64,000 bases of DNA from positions 1,550,001 to 1,614,000 of the forward strand of contig JAAXNY010000004.1 of the NCBI GenBank assembly GCA_013420905.1. Reading direction: 5' to 3'. Below are positions 1 to 12,126 of the stretch, in pieces. Each line of letters starts with the position of its first letter. Positions within the stretch are counted from its first letter, which is position 1. The notes below the pieces were generated by a model. The model saw only the letters and a list, made by a program, of their open reading frames with translations, was not told the origin of the DNA and made no database searches. This DNA is from Collybia mongolica. Taxonomy: Eukaryota > Basidiomycota > Agaricomycetes > Agaricales > Clitocybaceae. The position numbers and the translations under genes are program-made.

Positions 1-920
1 CTCCTCCTCTGGCTTCAATTCTTCCACAGACCCCTTCTCTTCCGGCCCTAATCTCTCCCCAGAACCCTCCTCCGGTTTCAACTTCTCCCTACACCCCCCC
101 CCAAAGAATATACTAACACACGGTAAATAAATATCATGTCTTCTATCGATATCTACTTATTCTTGCGTCATCAGGTCGCACGAAGAATCCGGTACGAATA
201 ACACGATTACGGGAAAAAGTAGTGTGGTACCACAGGCATCACCACATGTCAGAAAGCTTGGTCGAAGAATAACCATAAATGATACAGCCTTCAGAACGTG
301 GGTAAAATAATTATATGGATGTCTTTTATTTGTCCTTATCATTTCACTCAGTTGGAAGTCTTTCATATTTCATATCTATACTGGCAAACTGGAATTCAGC
401 CCATTAGGGCAGAGCAGTTGGTGGAAGGGCCACCTTGCGTCACCAGATTCTACAAAATGCTCACCCAAGTCAATGTTCCGGTTAGCCGACAAGGTTTGCT
501 GTTTCTTGTAGTGGGTTAGATGCTGGGGCTGACAGGGCATAAAGATTGATTTCCCTGAACTACAACACCTTGCATTGGATGGTATACGCCGTTCTTTGAC
601 GAAAGGTAATATTTTGGATGAACTTTTTTCCAGGTTCACTTCGATGTAAACTTTTTCGAGTTTTATTTCGATAACCTTGGCGTTAACATTCTTCGCTACC
701 AAGGTACCCTAAAGTACAGGAAATTGAAGTTGATTTCTTGATAGACAACTTGACCCCAAATCTTTTTCAGCATCTCAAACAGAAGCTGAAATTGATTGTC
801 GCTGGACACCTCCCCCATTCCTTCGACGTACTCTCCGACCTCGTCGAGAAGATGTGCAATGATGGCCTACACATAATATCTTTGGGAGGGGCGAAAAAGA
901 AAAAGACGGGGAGAAAATAA
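1..920 (+). CDS. BTB/POZ-type protein, C-terminal part (gene runs off the left edge)
   Basis: This gene has no long single ORF and was found by exon joining. Exons 175-297, 352-493, 545-645 and 704-920 join in phase through introns of 54, 51 and 58 nt. They give a protein with the same landmarks as the next gene: DTAFRTW, an IYTG stretch, SMFRLADK, a PELQ..AL.GIR block, then YPKVQEIEVDFL and a lysine-rich end with TAA at 918-920. Fungal BTB proteins of this type have an N-terminal substrate-like half and the BTB fold near the centre; their targets are unknown. The 5' part lies outside the window, and the exon around 1-122 is not resolved because frames conflict at its donor. It is a tandem paralogue of the gene at 1206. 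The intact frame across four exons argues for a functional gene, but the missing half leaves that open. Confidence 0.6.
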
Positions 921-1205
921 AGGCTCATCGTGATTCGACCGCGATCATGGTGACCAGTCGATTGTAGAGGTGTAGGTCGACGTCCTTAGCTTGCTTAGCC
1001 GTGCATTTATAAAGCTTTTTCTGTTACTTATTGTCGACTCTGGTTTTTTCCACACCTTCACAGTTGAGTAAAAAACATAACGGTTAGGCTTGATGATCTA
1101 TTATTAGTATTGCAGCCTCGGGGTCAGTCCAACACATGTTTTAAACCTGCACTGATTCTGAGACGATCAACTCGATAGCCCTCTCTGATATTATCACCAC
1201 CAACT

Positions 1206-2987
1206 ATGGATAGATTCAGAAGAGACCAATGGTCTGCTCGTCCAAATCGCATCACTTCTTCCTTTAAACTCGCTTTAATTGACGGTCTCTCTCCTTGTAT
1301 TGGCCTGAGCGCCCGTGACTCTGGAGTTTGTGGGTTTGGTTGGCGGTTCAACTTCACAGCACACAAAGTCTATCCAGATTCGCTAAGCCCCGTCGCTTAT
1401 AAAACACGGTTCGACCTCAAATTTGATCCCAATCTCATCGCATCCGCAGGGTTTGGAACTCTATCGATCGCTGTCATAACCAACTTGTCGTTGACAGCCA
1501 CTGGAGATGATGTATACTCTGTTCTCATCCCGAGACAGGGTCACCTCCCCATAGGCTCATACATATCACACGACAACTTCACTGGAGACGCCATCATTGA
1601 AATTCAAGTTGCATTTCCTGATTCACTTGATTTCTCCTTCCCAGATGAATTTCCCTCACAAAGGGTTCGAAAAGTATTACATGGTTCACTCATAGGCGAC
1701 CAAATGATCGACACAAGGTTTTGCTTGTTCACTCGCCGCTCCGTAAGGCTTGAACCAGCTTGCCCCCAAATCATTTTTGCCAACAGCACACTGTTGCTTG
1801 GCTACTCTTCCTATTTAGACACCTGTAAGTCGGCATTTCTGCTTATCCTAGTTTGTGCAACTGGAATTTTGGCTACAGTGTTGGGAGACAGCGGGTTTGC
1901 AGAGTCCGTGCAAGTAGACTTTGAGTCTGATGCCAGTATGCAAGACCATGGTGACAGCGACGAATACGGCTACGATTCGGACAGTGATTTGGATCCGGAG
2001 TCAGACGGGGATCGCAGTGATGACGGTATAAGGGACTTGGGTGACCCTACGTCGCGCCAAGCAGAGTCTATGGTATTCTCCGTCCCTCCAGCATCAGGCG
2101 ACGCCATTCATAGGTTCGAGTTTTGTTTTCGTCGAGAAACATCACATTCACGCAAATGGCTAGCTCATCCGAGGGACAACCTGACGAACGCCAGGCAATA
2201 GGGTGGGATCAACGAAAGAAAAACATAAATCAAAGAGCATCCAGCTCGGCCGTTGAAACAAAGTGCATGGGTCGTTTCATACCCATCAAAGATACCGCAT
2301 TCGTAACGTGAGTCCGAGACTACTTAATCCAAGCGTAGTGACAATTTGTTTCCCTTCAGATGGAAAGCGCTTATTGTCTACCTGTATACGCGAGAGCTCG
2401 ATTTCAAGCCCTTAAAGTCTGACAAAAAATCTCAATCTAAGTCAAGCTCTAATTTTCCTGTCACATGTTCCTCGAAATCAATGTATCGTTTGGCAGACAA
2501 AGTAGGTTCCAACTAAACGGTTATTAAATCGGCCCTCAAACGCACTCCTCAGATTGGTTTGCCAGAATTGCAAACTATCGCTTTGCAGGGAATCCGAGAG
2601 CGTTTATCTACCGATAACATAGTCGAGGAAGTCTTCACGAAGTTTTCTTCCTTGTGAGTAGCTCGCCTCTACTTCACATGAAACCCGCAGTTTTTACCGT
2701 TTATGATTCCTATTAGGTACCCAGCTGTGTTGGATGTCGAAATAGAATTTCTAATGGTGCAGCTGGCATCGACACCGATTTTTTTTGATCGCCTCCTTGA
2801 TAAAGTAGAAAGTCTTATCCAGGGAGGTCTTCCCCCACATTGCTCTAGTGCCTTTTCCTCTATCATGCGCAGCCAGCAGCTGGCATGCTCGTATGTCCCC
2901 ACGGTCCTATACCCAATACCCTCCGAAAGGTGCTCCGCATACCCAAGAATCCGCGCCTCCGAAATCTGGCGCAGCCATGATGTATGA
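1206..2987 (+). CDS. BTB/POZ domain-containing protein
   Basis: The start is the ATG at 1206. Exon 1 (1206-1824) joins 1879 across a 54-nt GTAAGT..CAG intron, restoring the LLGDSGFAES segment typical of fungal BTB proteins next to an FANS..L..YSSYLDT motif. An acidic stretch (DSDEYGYDSDSD) follows. A further intron, probably ending at 2113, is needed to reach the next frame. Introns 2308-2359, 2502-2552 and 2654-2716 are clear and restore FVTWKALIVYLYT, RLADK-IGLPELQ and SSL-YPAVLDVEIEF. The C-terminus is uncertain: the last exon is open to a stop at 2987, and an alternative frame is open to 3102. BTB folds mediate dimerisation and often Cullin-3 binding; nothing here identifies a partner. 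It is the tandem partner of the gene ending at 920, with 285 bp between them. Confidence 0.7.
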
Positions 2988-3200
2988 CAATCTCCACGCC
3001 ACGAAACCCCAGAAAGAAGCCTCGTCCCCTGTGACGTGCACTCCTTCCACCGCAACCACCCTTGATGAGTCTGTCGCCGAGGAGCCGCGGGAAAATTGGT
3101 AGGCGTGGATGGTAGTCTACGGCTCTTGGTTAAAAGATATAAGTTGTGGTCCTCCTGTATAATACAATGCCTTTATTCCTGATTGTAATACCTTACATGA

Positions 3201-5611
3201 CTATGATGAGGCATGGGCATTTGACCAAACTCTTCCAGATAATCCCAAACCGCCCCCACGCCGACATATTTCCTCCAATACGTCTGGTTTCATATCAGAG
3301 CCCATTGCTCCACTAACTTCAACTGATATGCCGCGCGGCTTCGTCTCGTCGTACACAATTGTAATTTCTACTAGTCCAGAAACCGGAGGCCGCTCAGGAG
3401 AGGTCATGACAATCTTTGGCCTGCGCGGCTGCAGCTCAGGTATAGAAAGTGAGTCGAGGTCGGGTGTCCCAAAGAGAGGGTCCGAAACGATATTGTTCAT
3501 CGGTAGAAACACATTAACCGGAATCTTCCGTGGCGTTATATTTCCTATACAGTATTTATTTTTGCGAGTTCGTGGATGGCAATATACGTACCACTAAGGA
3601 CCGCTTGGAGTTCATCCTCTGTAGCTTCTGCTTCTGGAGGAAACTCGCTAGCGTCTGGTTTCAGGCCTTCCGGTGTCCAGTCGCATCCAGAGAGGACTTC
3701 ATTCAACCAGCATTGCTCCCGGACAACCTAAGACCTTATCGAGAGGCTGTGACCATAACCACGGTTTGAAACTCACCTCCAGAATACCCCATACCTCTTT
3801 CATGCTATGAACAGGCACTTTCTCAAGCCGGAAACCAGGCTCCTCAGGTGCAGTTAGGCATAACTGAAGTGGAGGATGGATAGATGTGGGAGATTTCTGT
3901 GAACCACATTTGCTTCAGAAAACACCACAAGCACATCTGAAAACGACGACCAACGTATATAGCAGTATATTTTTCCGGTGATACGTTGTTTCTTGTATTT
4001 AGCTACCGACCGTCCTAAAGTCAACATAGATAATGCAATTGACTAAATGAATACGCACGAGAAGATCTACCCAGCTCCCAGTTCCAAAGGACATCATTCC
4101 AACAGAGTTCAAATTATCCATTCCTCCGAGAGGATTAACTACGAGTTCTATGTCCCTCATCCGCGACTGGCTCATCACAATACCAGGGGTTTTACCATCA
4201 TTTGTAAAGTCCAGCATCCAAACATAATGTCCCGGCGGCACTTCCAATGACTCCATCATCATTGAGAGGTCTGTCGTTTGAGGGAACACATGCTCTAAGT
4301 CAGACCCCCGGGGATCGAGGGGAAACGTAGGACGAGTGGTAAAATTTGGCATCGACATCGACGCCGGGAAAAGTTGCGAGTCGGAAGGCCCAGATAAGGA
4401 AAGTGTGGCGATTGTAACACCTTGACGGTAGTGTAGTAGGTGTGACCGAAGAGACAATAGAGGTATATCTAACTGAGGGAAGTTTGGATGATCCTGAAAA
4501 GTTGGAACAAAAACGTTTTTCAGTAGGGAGAGGTAGGCTAGGGGAGACATATAAGTCAGGAAGGATATAGAAGGTGATGTGAGAAATGGGAGGGGAAGTG
4601 TATGTGAGCGAAGGAGGAAAATATCGAGGGGTGTGTGAGAGAGACCTAAAGATCTGCCGGAGCGAGGTTTAGTTAGAAGTCAAGTTCAATTTGGTGACAG
4701 TATTGCACGTACGATGCTACCACTTCTGCCTCGCTTTTTGCAAATCCTTCTAGAATTGGACAAAGTTTATCGACATCAGCAAACCACTTTAATCCGTTGT
4801 CTTCTTTCCTCGCAGCCAACCGATCTAACATGACGAGGTAGCGTAACTGGTCCAGAATGACAGTTCCAAGGCGCGCAGCCTCCTCGAGATTTCTAGATGC
4901 CTCAAGTTTCCGTACTTCAGAGCAAAAATTCTGGATGCAGCCCTTTAGGAAAGCGTCCAACGATACTGATCCACCAGTATTGGAGGTCCCCGCTCCAGAG
5001 TTAGCTATCGCATAGGACGTTTTAACGCCTGAAACTTTGATCTCCGGCTCTTGGGGGTTTATTTCGTCCACCGAAAAGTCAACATCGATCACGAGAACCT
5101 TGCCTCCTAGCACAACACTTATCCCCCCTCCAGTTTCACGACTATCGTCCTTGAAGGTTTCCATTCCCACTGAGGTTCCCCATGTTACGAGGCGGGAAAC
5201 ACACCAGTCTACCATGGACTTTGAGTCTAAGGGGACATCCTCACCATAGCTGGAACCGGATCGTTTACGTAGCGTGTCGATGATTTGCTGGGTGCTTTGG
5301 TCTGACTACTGAACCTCTGTGAGAAAAAGGACATATGAGGGGACAAATCGTCTGACGAGGTGAAGCGTATGAACTATTGATGAATGTTGACGGAGAAGAG
5401 ATACAAGCTTGGTATTAGACCATGGCGCTGAAGAATATGTGTCGAGGGAGTTGGCAATTTGATCAGTTGCATTGATTAGATCCTGCAGTATTGCACAGGA
5501 TTCCTCTACAGAGGAAGCGAACGGATGTCCAACATTATTGGGTAGGATGTTGTGTTTTTGGAACTTTTGAATTGTCGAGAGTATCGTTTGTGGTGGGAGA
5601 TGGTTCATCAT
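3201..5611 (-). CDS. MED1: Mediator complex subunit 1 (MED1)
   Basis: MED1 belongs to the middle module of Mediator, which bridges activators and RNA polymerase II in the nucleus. Exons read on the minus strand: about 5611-5357, 5305-4713, 4653-4059, one unresolved short exon near 3920, 3863-3777, 3727-3592 and 3544-3201. The introns at 5356-5306, 4712-4654, 3776-3728 and 3591-3545 keep phase. Recognisable family blocks are WGTSVGMETF followed by GKVLVIDVDF in the N-terminal half, a QCWLNEVLSGCDW block, and near the C-terminus IPVNVFLP and MTSPERPPVSGLVEI, ending at TAG 3203-3201. The first ATG pair near 5611 is chosen as the start because upstream codons lack an ATG; an extra 5' exon cannot be excluded. 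The family call rests on the order of these blocks, without any alignment. Confidence 0.7.
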
Positions 5612-5844
5612 GAACCTTTTACGTATGCATGCAATGGTGTTTCTGGGCTTTGTGGAAGACTTCAAGAGAGGTTGAATTTTGGAAGCGTGCCCAAAGCCAA
5701 AAACATTTTATTTTTATACTTTCAGTCAACGGTGCAGTGGTAAAAAGCCGATATTTTACAGAATAACAGTTGGTAATAAAAGCGGTAATGAGATAAGTTA
5801 CGAAATACTACAGTTCCCAAAAATAGAGGATAAAATATAATGTA

Positions 5845-8800
5845 TCATGTTGGAGGCCATGGAACATTCGATTGAACAGTGTTGTCCCCCCACGCCTCCC
5901 ATATCAGCCTTTGCCATTCGTTAATCATAATCGAGAAATTATCCCATATTTGCTCAATGGAAGCCTTCCAACCCTCGCGGCGTAGTGTGTCAGGGATTGA
6001 CAACCAGGGTGTCCCTGACGATGAAAGCATAGAATGTCGGATAGTGTTCGGTTTAAAAACATAAAGGTGAAGATCTGGATAAAATGGGTCATAATATGTG
6101 GTCAAGAAAATGTTCCTTGATTGCATGACAGAGACGCTGCAGAGCAAGATGAGATCATGTCAGACAAAAACCACCGCTGCCATACCGATACATGAGAAGT
6201 ATAAGAAGGAGTTGCAAGAAGAGGGCTCCCCAGAACATCCAAGGACTCATCCGGAATCCGGACAAACCACGATCGACGGCAGTGGCCTAAGGAGGAAGAT
6301 TAGCTCTGGGCGAGGTCAGCATCCATCAAGATATATTCACCAGAAGCTTGTTTTTCTTCATGCTCGCTCGTAAAGGCTCTAGTTTACTGCGAAGTTCTGT
6401 CTCAGCAGCGGACAATGTCTGTGATAATCGTTCTCGCATCGCTCTGGAGTTTCGAGATTCATCATTGAGCTCTCGAAGTCGTGCGTAGTCAACAGGAGTA
6501 TGGTGATCAGCACTAATGGGCGGGTTTGTTAACTGGGAATAAGGATGAGGAAGGAGTATCAATACCTGTTCATCTCATCTAGACCGTGCGCAAGGTCCGA
6601 AAGACCTTGGCGAATGCGTACCAAGGCTTCGCTGTGTTTCAGCGGTGGAGAGTCCTTCGCATCAGTTTCACTTGACGTCGATCGTTCACCACTGTCTTCG
6701 ATACCATGACCCATTGCATCGACGACCCGAATACCACTTTTATTCCTGGAAATGCTCAATCCCTTGTTAAGTTTATCCCCTGTGACTTGTTCCCGTCCAA
6801 AAGCATCCAGAACACGGATACTAGGGAACTTTCGGGGAGGACTCCTCCGAGGACTCCGAGAGGAAGACACAGAAGTCGAAGGAAATTCCGGAGTATGGCT
6901 ACGAGCCTCAGGCTCCTCACCCTTGACAACGGACGCAGCTGTGTCAACGGAGATGTTTTCTACGTGCCATGAAGTATTGGCAATTCCGTCGACAAAATCA
7001 TTCGATGACTCAATCGCGTCGTTTGAGAGCGATTTGTTGGTACCTGGTACATGAGTATCAAACCGGACTTTAAGAATACTCTTCCTTGCTCCTGGTGTCG
7101 CCATCCATGCACCTGGGGGTGCCGGAGTTTGAACCGGCAATGGCAGTGATGAAGCTCTTGATAGAGACGCCACTGGGGTCGCTAGCCCACCCTGACATTC
7201 ACTGTCAGTATCGCCAGCATAAGAATGTGGTTGAGAGGTTGTTTCACGATGTAAGGGAGCAGGCGTTGACGCCCAAGCGCCTGGGGCTCTAGGTGTTTTC
7301 ATCGTGTTGAAGTCAGGGCGTGGGTCGCGGATGGGCGTCTGTGTATGATCATTATCGGGTACGTCCCCCAAAGGATGTTCGTGATATGGTTGGGACCCAG
7401 GAGAAGATGCCCACGCCCCTGGAGGTCTAGGAGTCTTCGTTGCACTCAGATCAGAATGCAAGTCACGGATGAATGCTCGTTCTCGCTGGATGTCCTGTTC
7501 CTCGTCTATTTCAGAAGATGATGGCGGTCCAGGGAGTTCAGGAAGCCCCTTTGGAGGTGAGGGTGTTTGGAATTCAGTCCTTGATGCACTGAACGAGGAA
7601 CGCCTAGGAGGCGTTGAGAGGAACGGGTGTTTCGATGATTGGGAGGTTTGGCGAGGTTGGTCAACTGGGGGAGACGGCGGAGGAGAAATCTCCTGCAGAG
7701 ATATAGACATTGCATTTGTGTTGATAGGCGTGGGAGGCGTGTAATTTGAGCTTATAGCCTTTTGAAGCCGATTTTCGTCATTTATGGGAGTGTTCTGGTG
7801 ATGCGAGGGAGAAGGCGAGCGCGGAGGAGTATATTTGGGGGTTCCTAGTGGTGGCGGAGAGATCGTTCGATTCGTGGGTGTTCGTTCCTGCGAAAGTGGA
7901 TCGCTCTCTTCACTGTTGTTGTTGATATCTAAGGGTAAAATACGTGAGGATTACTTCATCCAAGAGTAAGTTATCCAATGCTAACCTAGTTCTTCTACCA
8001 AGTGATTCTTTGATAATGATAGAGGCGCCAAACTTCGTGTATTAGACTCGGAATTCGCAGAGCTTATATGGGATGGTTCTCCATGCACTGTTGTATTTCC
8101 ATTCAAAGGAGTGGAAGCTGTTTCTTCATTCCTTGGTGATCGCACAGGAATGTAGCTCTGCTTGACTGACCCAGAGGATCTACTATCTGGTCTCACACCA
8201 GAAGTGGGCGAAGGCGACGATAAACCCCTAGTACGGGAGGGCGTTCGCTCGGGGGACTTCTCAAAGTCAATGGGGGGCAGCATCGTTCGATTCCTCACCA
8301 TTGTGAACCCGAAGCGGGAACCCGATACTGAAGCTAAGTCTGCCGATTGGGACTTGGACTGTGGGGCAAAAGACTTGGTCTGTGACCCTTCGTTTTCCTT
8401 CTGCTTGCCCTTCGTGCTGGGTAACGGTAATGGAGACCGTGGACGACCGACCTGGGTCTGAGTATTTCGCAAAGATTTAGGGCTGAGCATCGGTCTCTCT
8501 TGTGGAAGGGGAGAAGGGGTCCGTGGCGATAGAGCTATTTTTACACTGTGCTGTCCATTCACTGTGAGGCAAGCTGACTCTGTAGCTGCTTTACCGCGCG
8601 GTATGGGCGACTCCCCCCTCATTGTCCCGGGCGTCTTCAAACTCTCAGCCCTGACACAATCACTGGTCGATGAGGGTAAACGGGATGACGCCGGCGATGA
8701 AACAGGCGTATACCGAGTCCACTTGGGACGAGGGGCATTCCAATTCCGTTCTCTCTCATGCACAGCTCCTTCCCCTTCCGATTCCTCTTTGTCACTATGA

Positions 8801-10727
8801 CTGACTTTGAACGAGCCAGCTGGTGAGCTAGCCCTAGAGGAGTTTGAGAGAGAATTATGACGATGGTGGTCATGGGGAAACAAGACAGATGAATGAGACT
8901 CTGCCGACTTTGGGCGAGAGATTGGGTTCAAGCTCCGGGTTTGAACACCCTCCAACCCTGTGGATGAATTAAGGCCTAAACTCGAACGTGGACGTGTGGG
9001 TATGGGATTTATTTTATTCCACTCGCGTTCTCTTTCGACGTTACGCTCTCGTTCAAGCTCATTTATGCGTTCACGATCTAATGTTGTCGTTCCAGTTAAC
9101 TAATGTAATATCCATCCCTATATGCGATAACTCACATTCAGCTTGCGATCCAAATGAACTGCCTTTTGAAGAGTTATCATCGAAACTACGTAACGAGGTC
9201 GTGCTATTACGCCTTGAGAGTGTCCCACCATTGTCAGCTGTGATCATAGGAGAATTACTCCTCGAGAATCGACCATGCGAGTGGTGTTTCAAGTCGGGGG
9301 TGTGGGGGCGTACAGGTGTCTTTGGTTTATTCCATTCTCGTTCACGCTCCCGATGCTGGTCAGAGTCGTCATCTCGATAATGGCCTAAGCTAGCATGAGA
9401 GCTAGCACGAGAAGCTAGGGAGAACGAAGTCAAGTTCGGTAAAAATTGCTGGTACTAATAACATACAAGGCCGTATCCCTTCACTTCCCTGCCGAGTAAG
9501 AGTAGACCCATGAGACTTTCCCAATGAGTGCGGCTTCGACTGGAGCAGTGAGGATTGAGATCCTTGGGGGGATTGAGGAGAGGCCGGTAGATGCTGTTTT
9601 TGAGTATGTGACTGTGTGATTGCAGCTCGTGGGGGAGGAAATGATACTGATTAATACAGAGTTGAGTTGTCATAGAAAAGATATATGTTGAGGTCCTACC
9701 CGGTCGCTGACTGAGACTCGAATTCTCATAGCTATCAAATCCTTCAATTGCACGCTGCATTTCAGAGTCCTGCTCAAGGAGATCTGTTGATACAATTCAG
9801 CAAAAATATTATCTCTAAGGGAGCCGAAGCAACAGACTTGACCCAAATTGACGTGGAGAATTTGCAGACATACGAAGAGATTCTTGTGGTGTGCTAGTTG
9901 CTGCAGGGGGCGGATGTGAGGCATTAAGATCTCGCAGAATTGTGGCCGTATCACGACTATTATCGTCGGGTATAGATTCTGAGAGAATCCATGTTTATTG
10001 TATACCAGAATGATAACGAAAGGAACACACGATCGTAGATGGAGTTGGGAAGACGTTGGTCTTTTAATTGGATATGTGAGTTTGTGAGTCGCTCACGTAA
10101 AATGTCGAACGTCGCAGCTTGAGATGACCTGAAGGAGGCCTCAGATGGTTGCGCTGGTTTCTCCACTTCCTCATCACTCAAGCTCCTGCGTTTCCCCTTA
10201 TTTTTCGTCCTTTCATTCACCCTAGGGCTGGCTTCGACCTCGCTGACATCAATGCTGTTCCTCCTCTTCAGCCTATTATTCTCCTTCTGTGGTGTATCCC
10301 CAGGCTCACGTACTGCACGTGAAAAAATAGCCTTCAAGCTTTCCCGAGCCATACTAGGTGTGGCAGGGTACCCGTCAGGGGGTTCGAAATCCGACTCAAG
10401 TACAGAAGGTGTCCTGACAGGGGAATGTGGCATGGGCGTCGATTTGGCGGAGGTTGGGACCCGGGCCAAGACTGCACGCAGGCGTTCCGCAGGGGTTTCT
10501 GCAGTAATGAGCGTGGCAGTCGACGTGATCCGCGGTGTGGGGAACTGGTCGTCGCTGTAATCATCGTTGTTGTCCTCCAAACTACGGTTAGAATCAACTG
10601 GCGCAAAAAAAGGAGGATCTTGAAAACGGGAGCGTGACGGGCCTGCTCCTGCAGTCTCGTACAGATACGCGTTTCTCGAAAGTCGAAGGCGAGGGACAGG
10701 CAGGACGGTGGATGACGGACTGTCCAT
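5845..10727 (-). CDS. Large Ser/Pro-rich tail-anchored coiled-coil protein with KASH-like C-terminus
   Basis: Ten exons join on the minus strand: 10727-10031, 9978-9838, 9783-9700, 9646-9467, 9414-9136, 9077-7986, 7928-6566, 6512-6341, 6286-6186 and 6136-5845. They total 4401 nt, or 1466 residues, with all phases consistent. The protein is mostly low-complexity Ser/Pro/Arg. It carries three copies of a charged REREWN-type motif (about residues 390, 480 and 570) and three TPxxPGAW repeats (about 990-1100). A short Arg/Glu-rich coiled coil (about 1295-1335) leads into one hydrophobic segment (about 1351-1370) and a tail of about 96 residues ending PWPPT. One C-terminal membrane span suggests an endomembrane or nuclear-envelope anchor with a large cytoplasmic part; this is inference. 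I do not recognise the family. The weakest junctions are those at 9837-9784 and 6565-6513. Confidence 0.7.
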
Positions 10728-10959
10728 GTCGAGTCGCCCACACAGAGCTGAGAACAACACGCTTCAATAGGTCCAACACATCTGCATTCCTAATAGAACA
10801 CGTGGCTTCATTTCTCCAGCCAAGTCGTCTTGGCAAACTGCAGATTTAATCAGGCTCTAAGGCTTCAAATTTCTCAGGTTCAAGATCATCCGATCTCAGA
10901 GAACTCCTGGAAATAAGAACTAAAGATGGTATTATTACAAAAATATCATAAAGTACACT

Positions 10960-12126
10960 TTAATTTATAGCCCCACCAACGTACTTTCTCACCAAACCTT
11001 GCCAACAATCACCTATTTGCATGTGTTCCCCAAGACACACGTCGAAGGTAACACCACCCCTTTCGTCTAATGTACGTAGACCAATCCAATCCTCCTGATA
11101 CAGCGGTTGAAGCCGCATAGGAACAATGGCCTTATCGACCTTGTCTCTCAAAACATACTGTTCTCTTAAGACAACGCCATCCGCGGCTTCAGATCCAAAC
11201 CAAGCGCTTTCCTTTGGGACCACAGTCTTGTCTTCTGCGAAAATAACGAGGATAAGGGTATTTATAGATGCGAGGCTGTGAGCGTATGTCGCATTTCGAG
11301 AATCAGAAATTTCGTTGTTTATGGATGCCAGGAAATGGTTCGCAGTCAGATAAGTCTCCAGATTACTGGGGTCACGAAAGTACTGGGCCTGGATTCCGGC
11401 AAGGTCAAGGGTATGAAACCAGTGTGTAAGCCAAATGTGTGCACCTGAACGAGATTCTCCTGGGCCCATTTCCCATATACAGCACTTTTCGTGGCACGAC
11501 GCGCAATCTGACACAAGAAATCATAGGGGCGGCAAGGTGGGATGTCAGAAATCCCCATATGTTGAGAGCCAAAGGTAATCAAGTTGTTGATACAAGGCGA
11601 GTTGTATCTTTCGACATATGCGCGAAGAAATTGGCCACCTAAATCCACAATTCATGACTGTCAAACGCATTCAATGTCAGGTTTAAGATGTACCTTGTGA
11701 GAATCCAATTGCGTCAAATCCGTCTGCAAGCTCTGGTATAGCAGCTAACTGCTCAGCCGCAATCTTGATCTGATCATTAACATTTCCATACTACCTGACA
11801 TACAATACTTTAGTAATGCACGGCGAACCTGTAAGTAACGTCTATACGCACGAAACCAGCCTTCCTATCCTTTTCGAGGTCCTCATCCATGTATATTGAG
11901 TGAACGAATATTCCGGGATGCATGTCTTTTACTAAAGAAGCGAACTGAAGCATCCCTGGGGAAGAATGGGAGTCTCCTGGGGCTGTACATGATCAACTGA
12001 CCTTCATGAGTCCTGAGGCCACCTACCCAAGCCATGCCAGAGTACCAGAGGCCGGAGAGATCTCGTCGGCGAAGCAAAGGCTGGTACGGATAAGGTTACC
12101 AGAGACCAGAAGAGGATATTCATCAT
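10960..12126 (-). CDS. PPT1: Palmitoyl-protein thioesterase 1-like
   Basis: The enzyme removes thioester-linked fatty acids from S-acylated proteins in the lysosome or vacuole. Five exons (12126-12027, 11982-11852, 11790-11694, 11638-11445, 11388-10960) sum to 951 nt, giving 316 residues, the usual size for the family. A hydrophobic signal peptide occupies about residues 1-19. LVLWHGL follows, then SPGMLQF and HPGIFVHSIY. The nucleophile motif GFSQGGQF sits at about residue 107, and it is followed by FGSQHMGI. The C-terminal catalytic His is likely the one in GEHMQIGD. The start is the first of two adjacent ATGs at 12126, just before the hydrophobic stretch. The stop is TAA at 10962-10960. 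The gene lies upstream of, and in the same orientation as, the large tail-anchored gene, with 232 bp between them. Confidence 0.9.

Noticed and set aside
376..702. Minus-strand ORF of 108 codons
   Set aside because: It is a shadow of plus-strand BTB exons at 352-493 and 545-645, which have clear family motifs.
11439..11642. Plus-strand ORF inside the thioesterase gene
   Set aside because: It lies opposite PPT exons carrying the conserved catalytic region.
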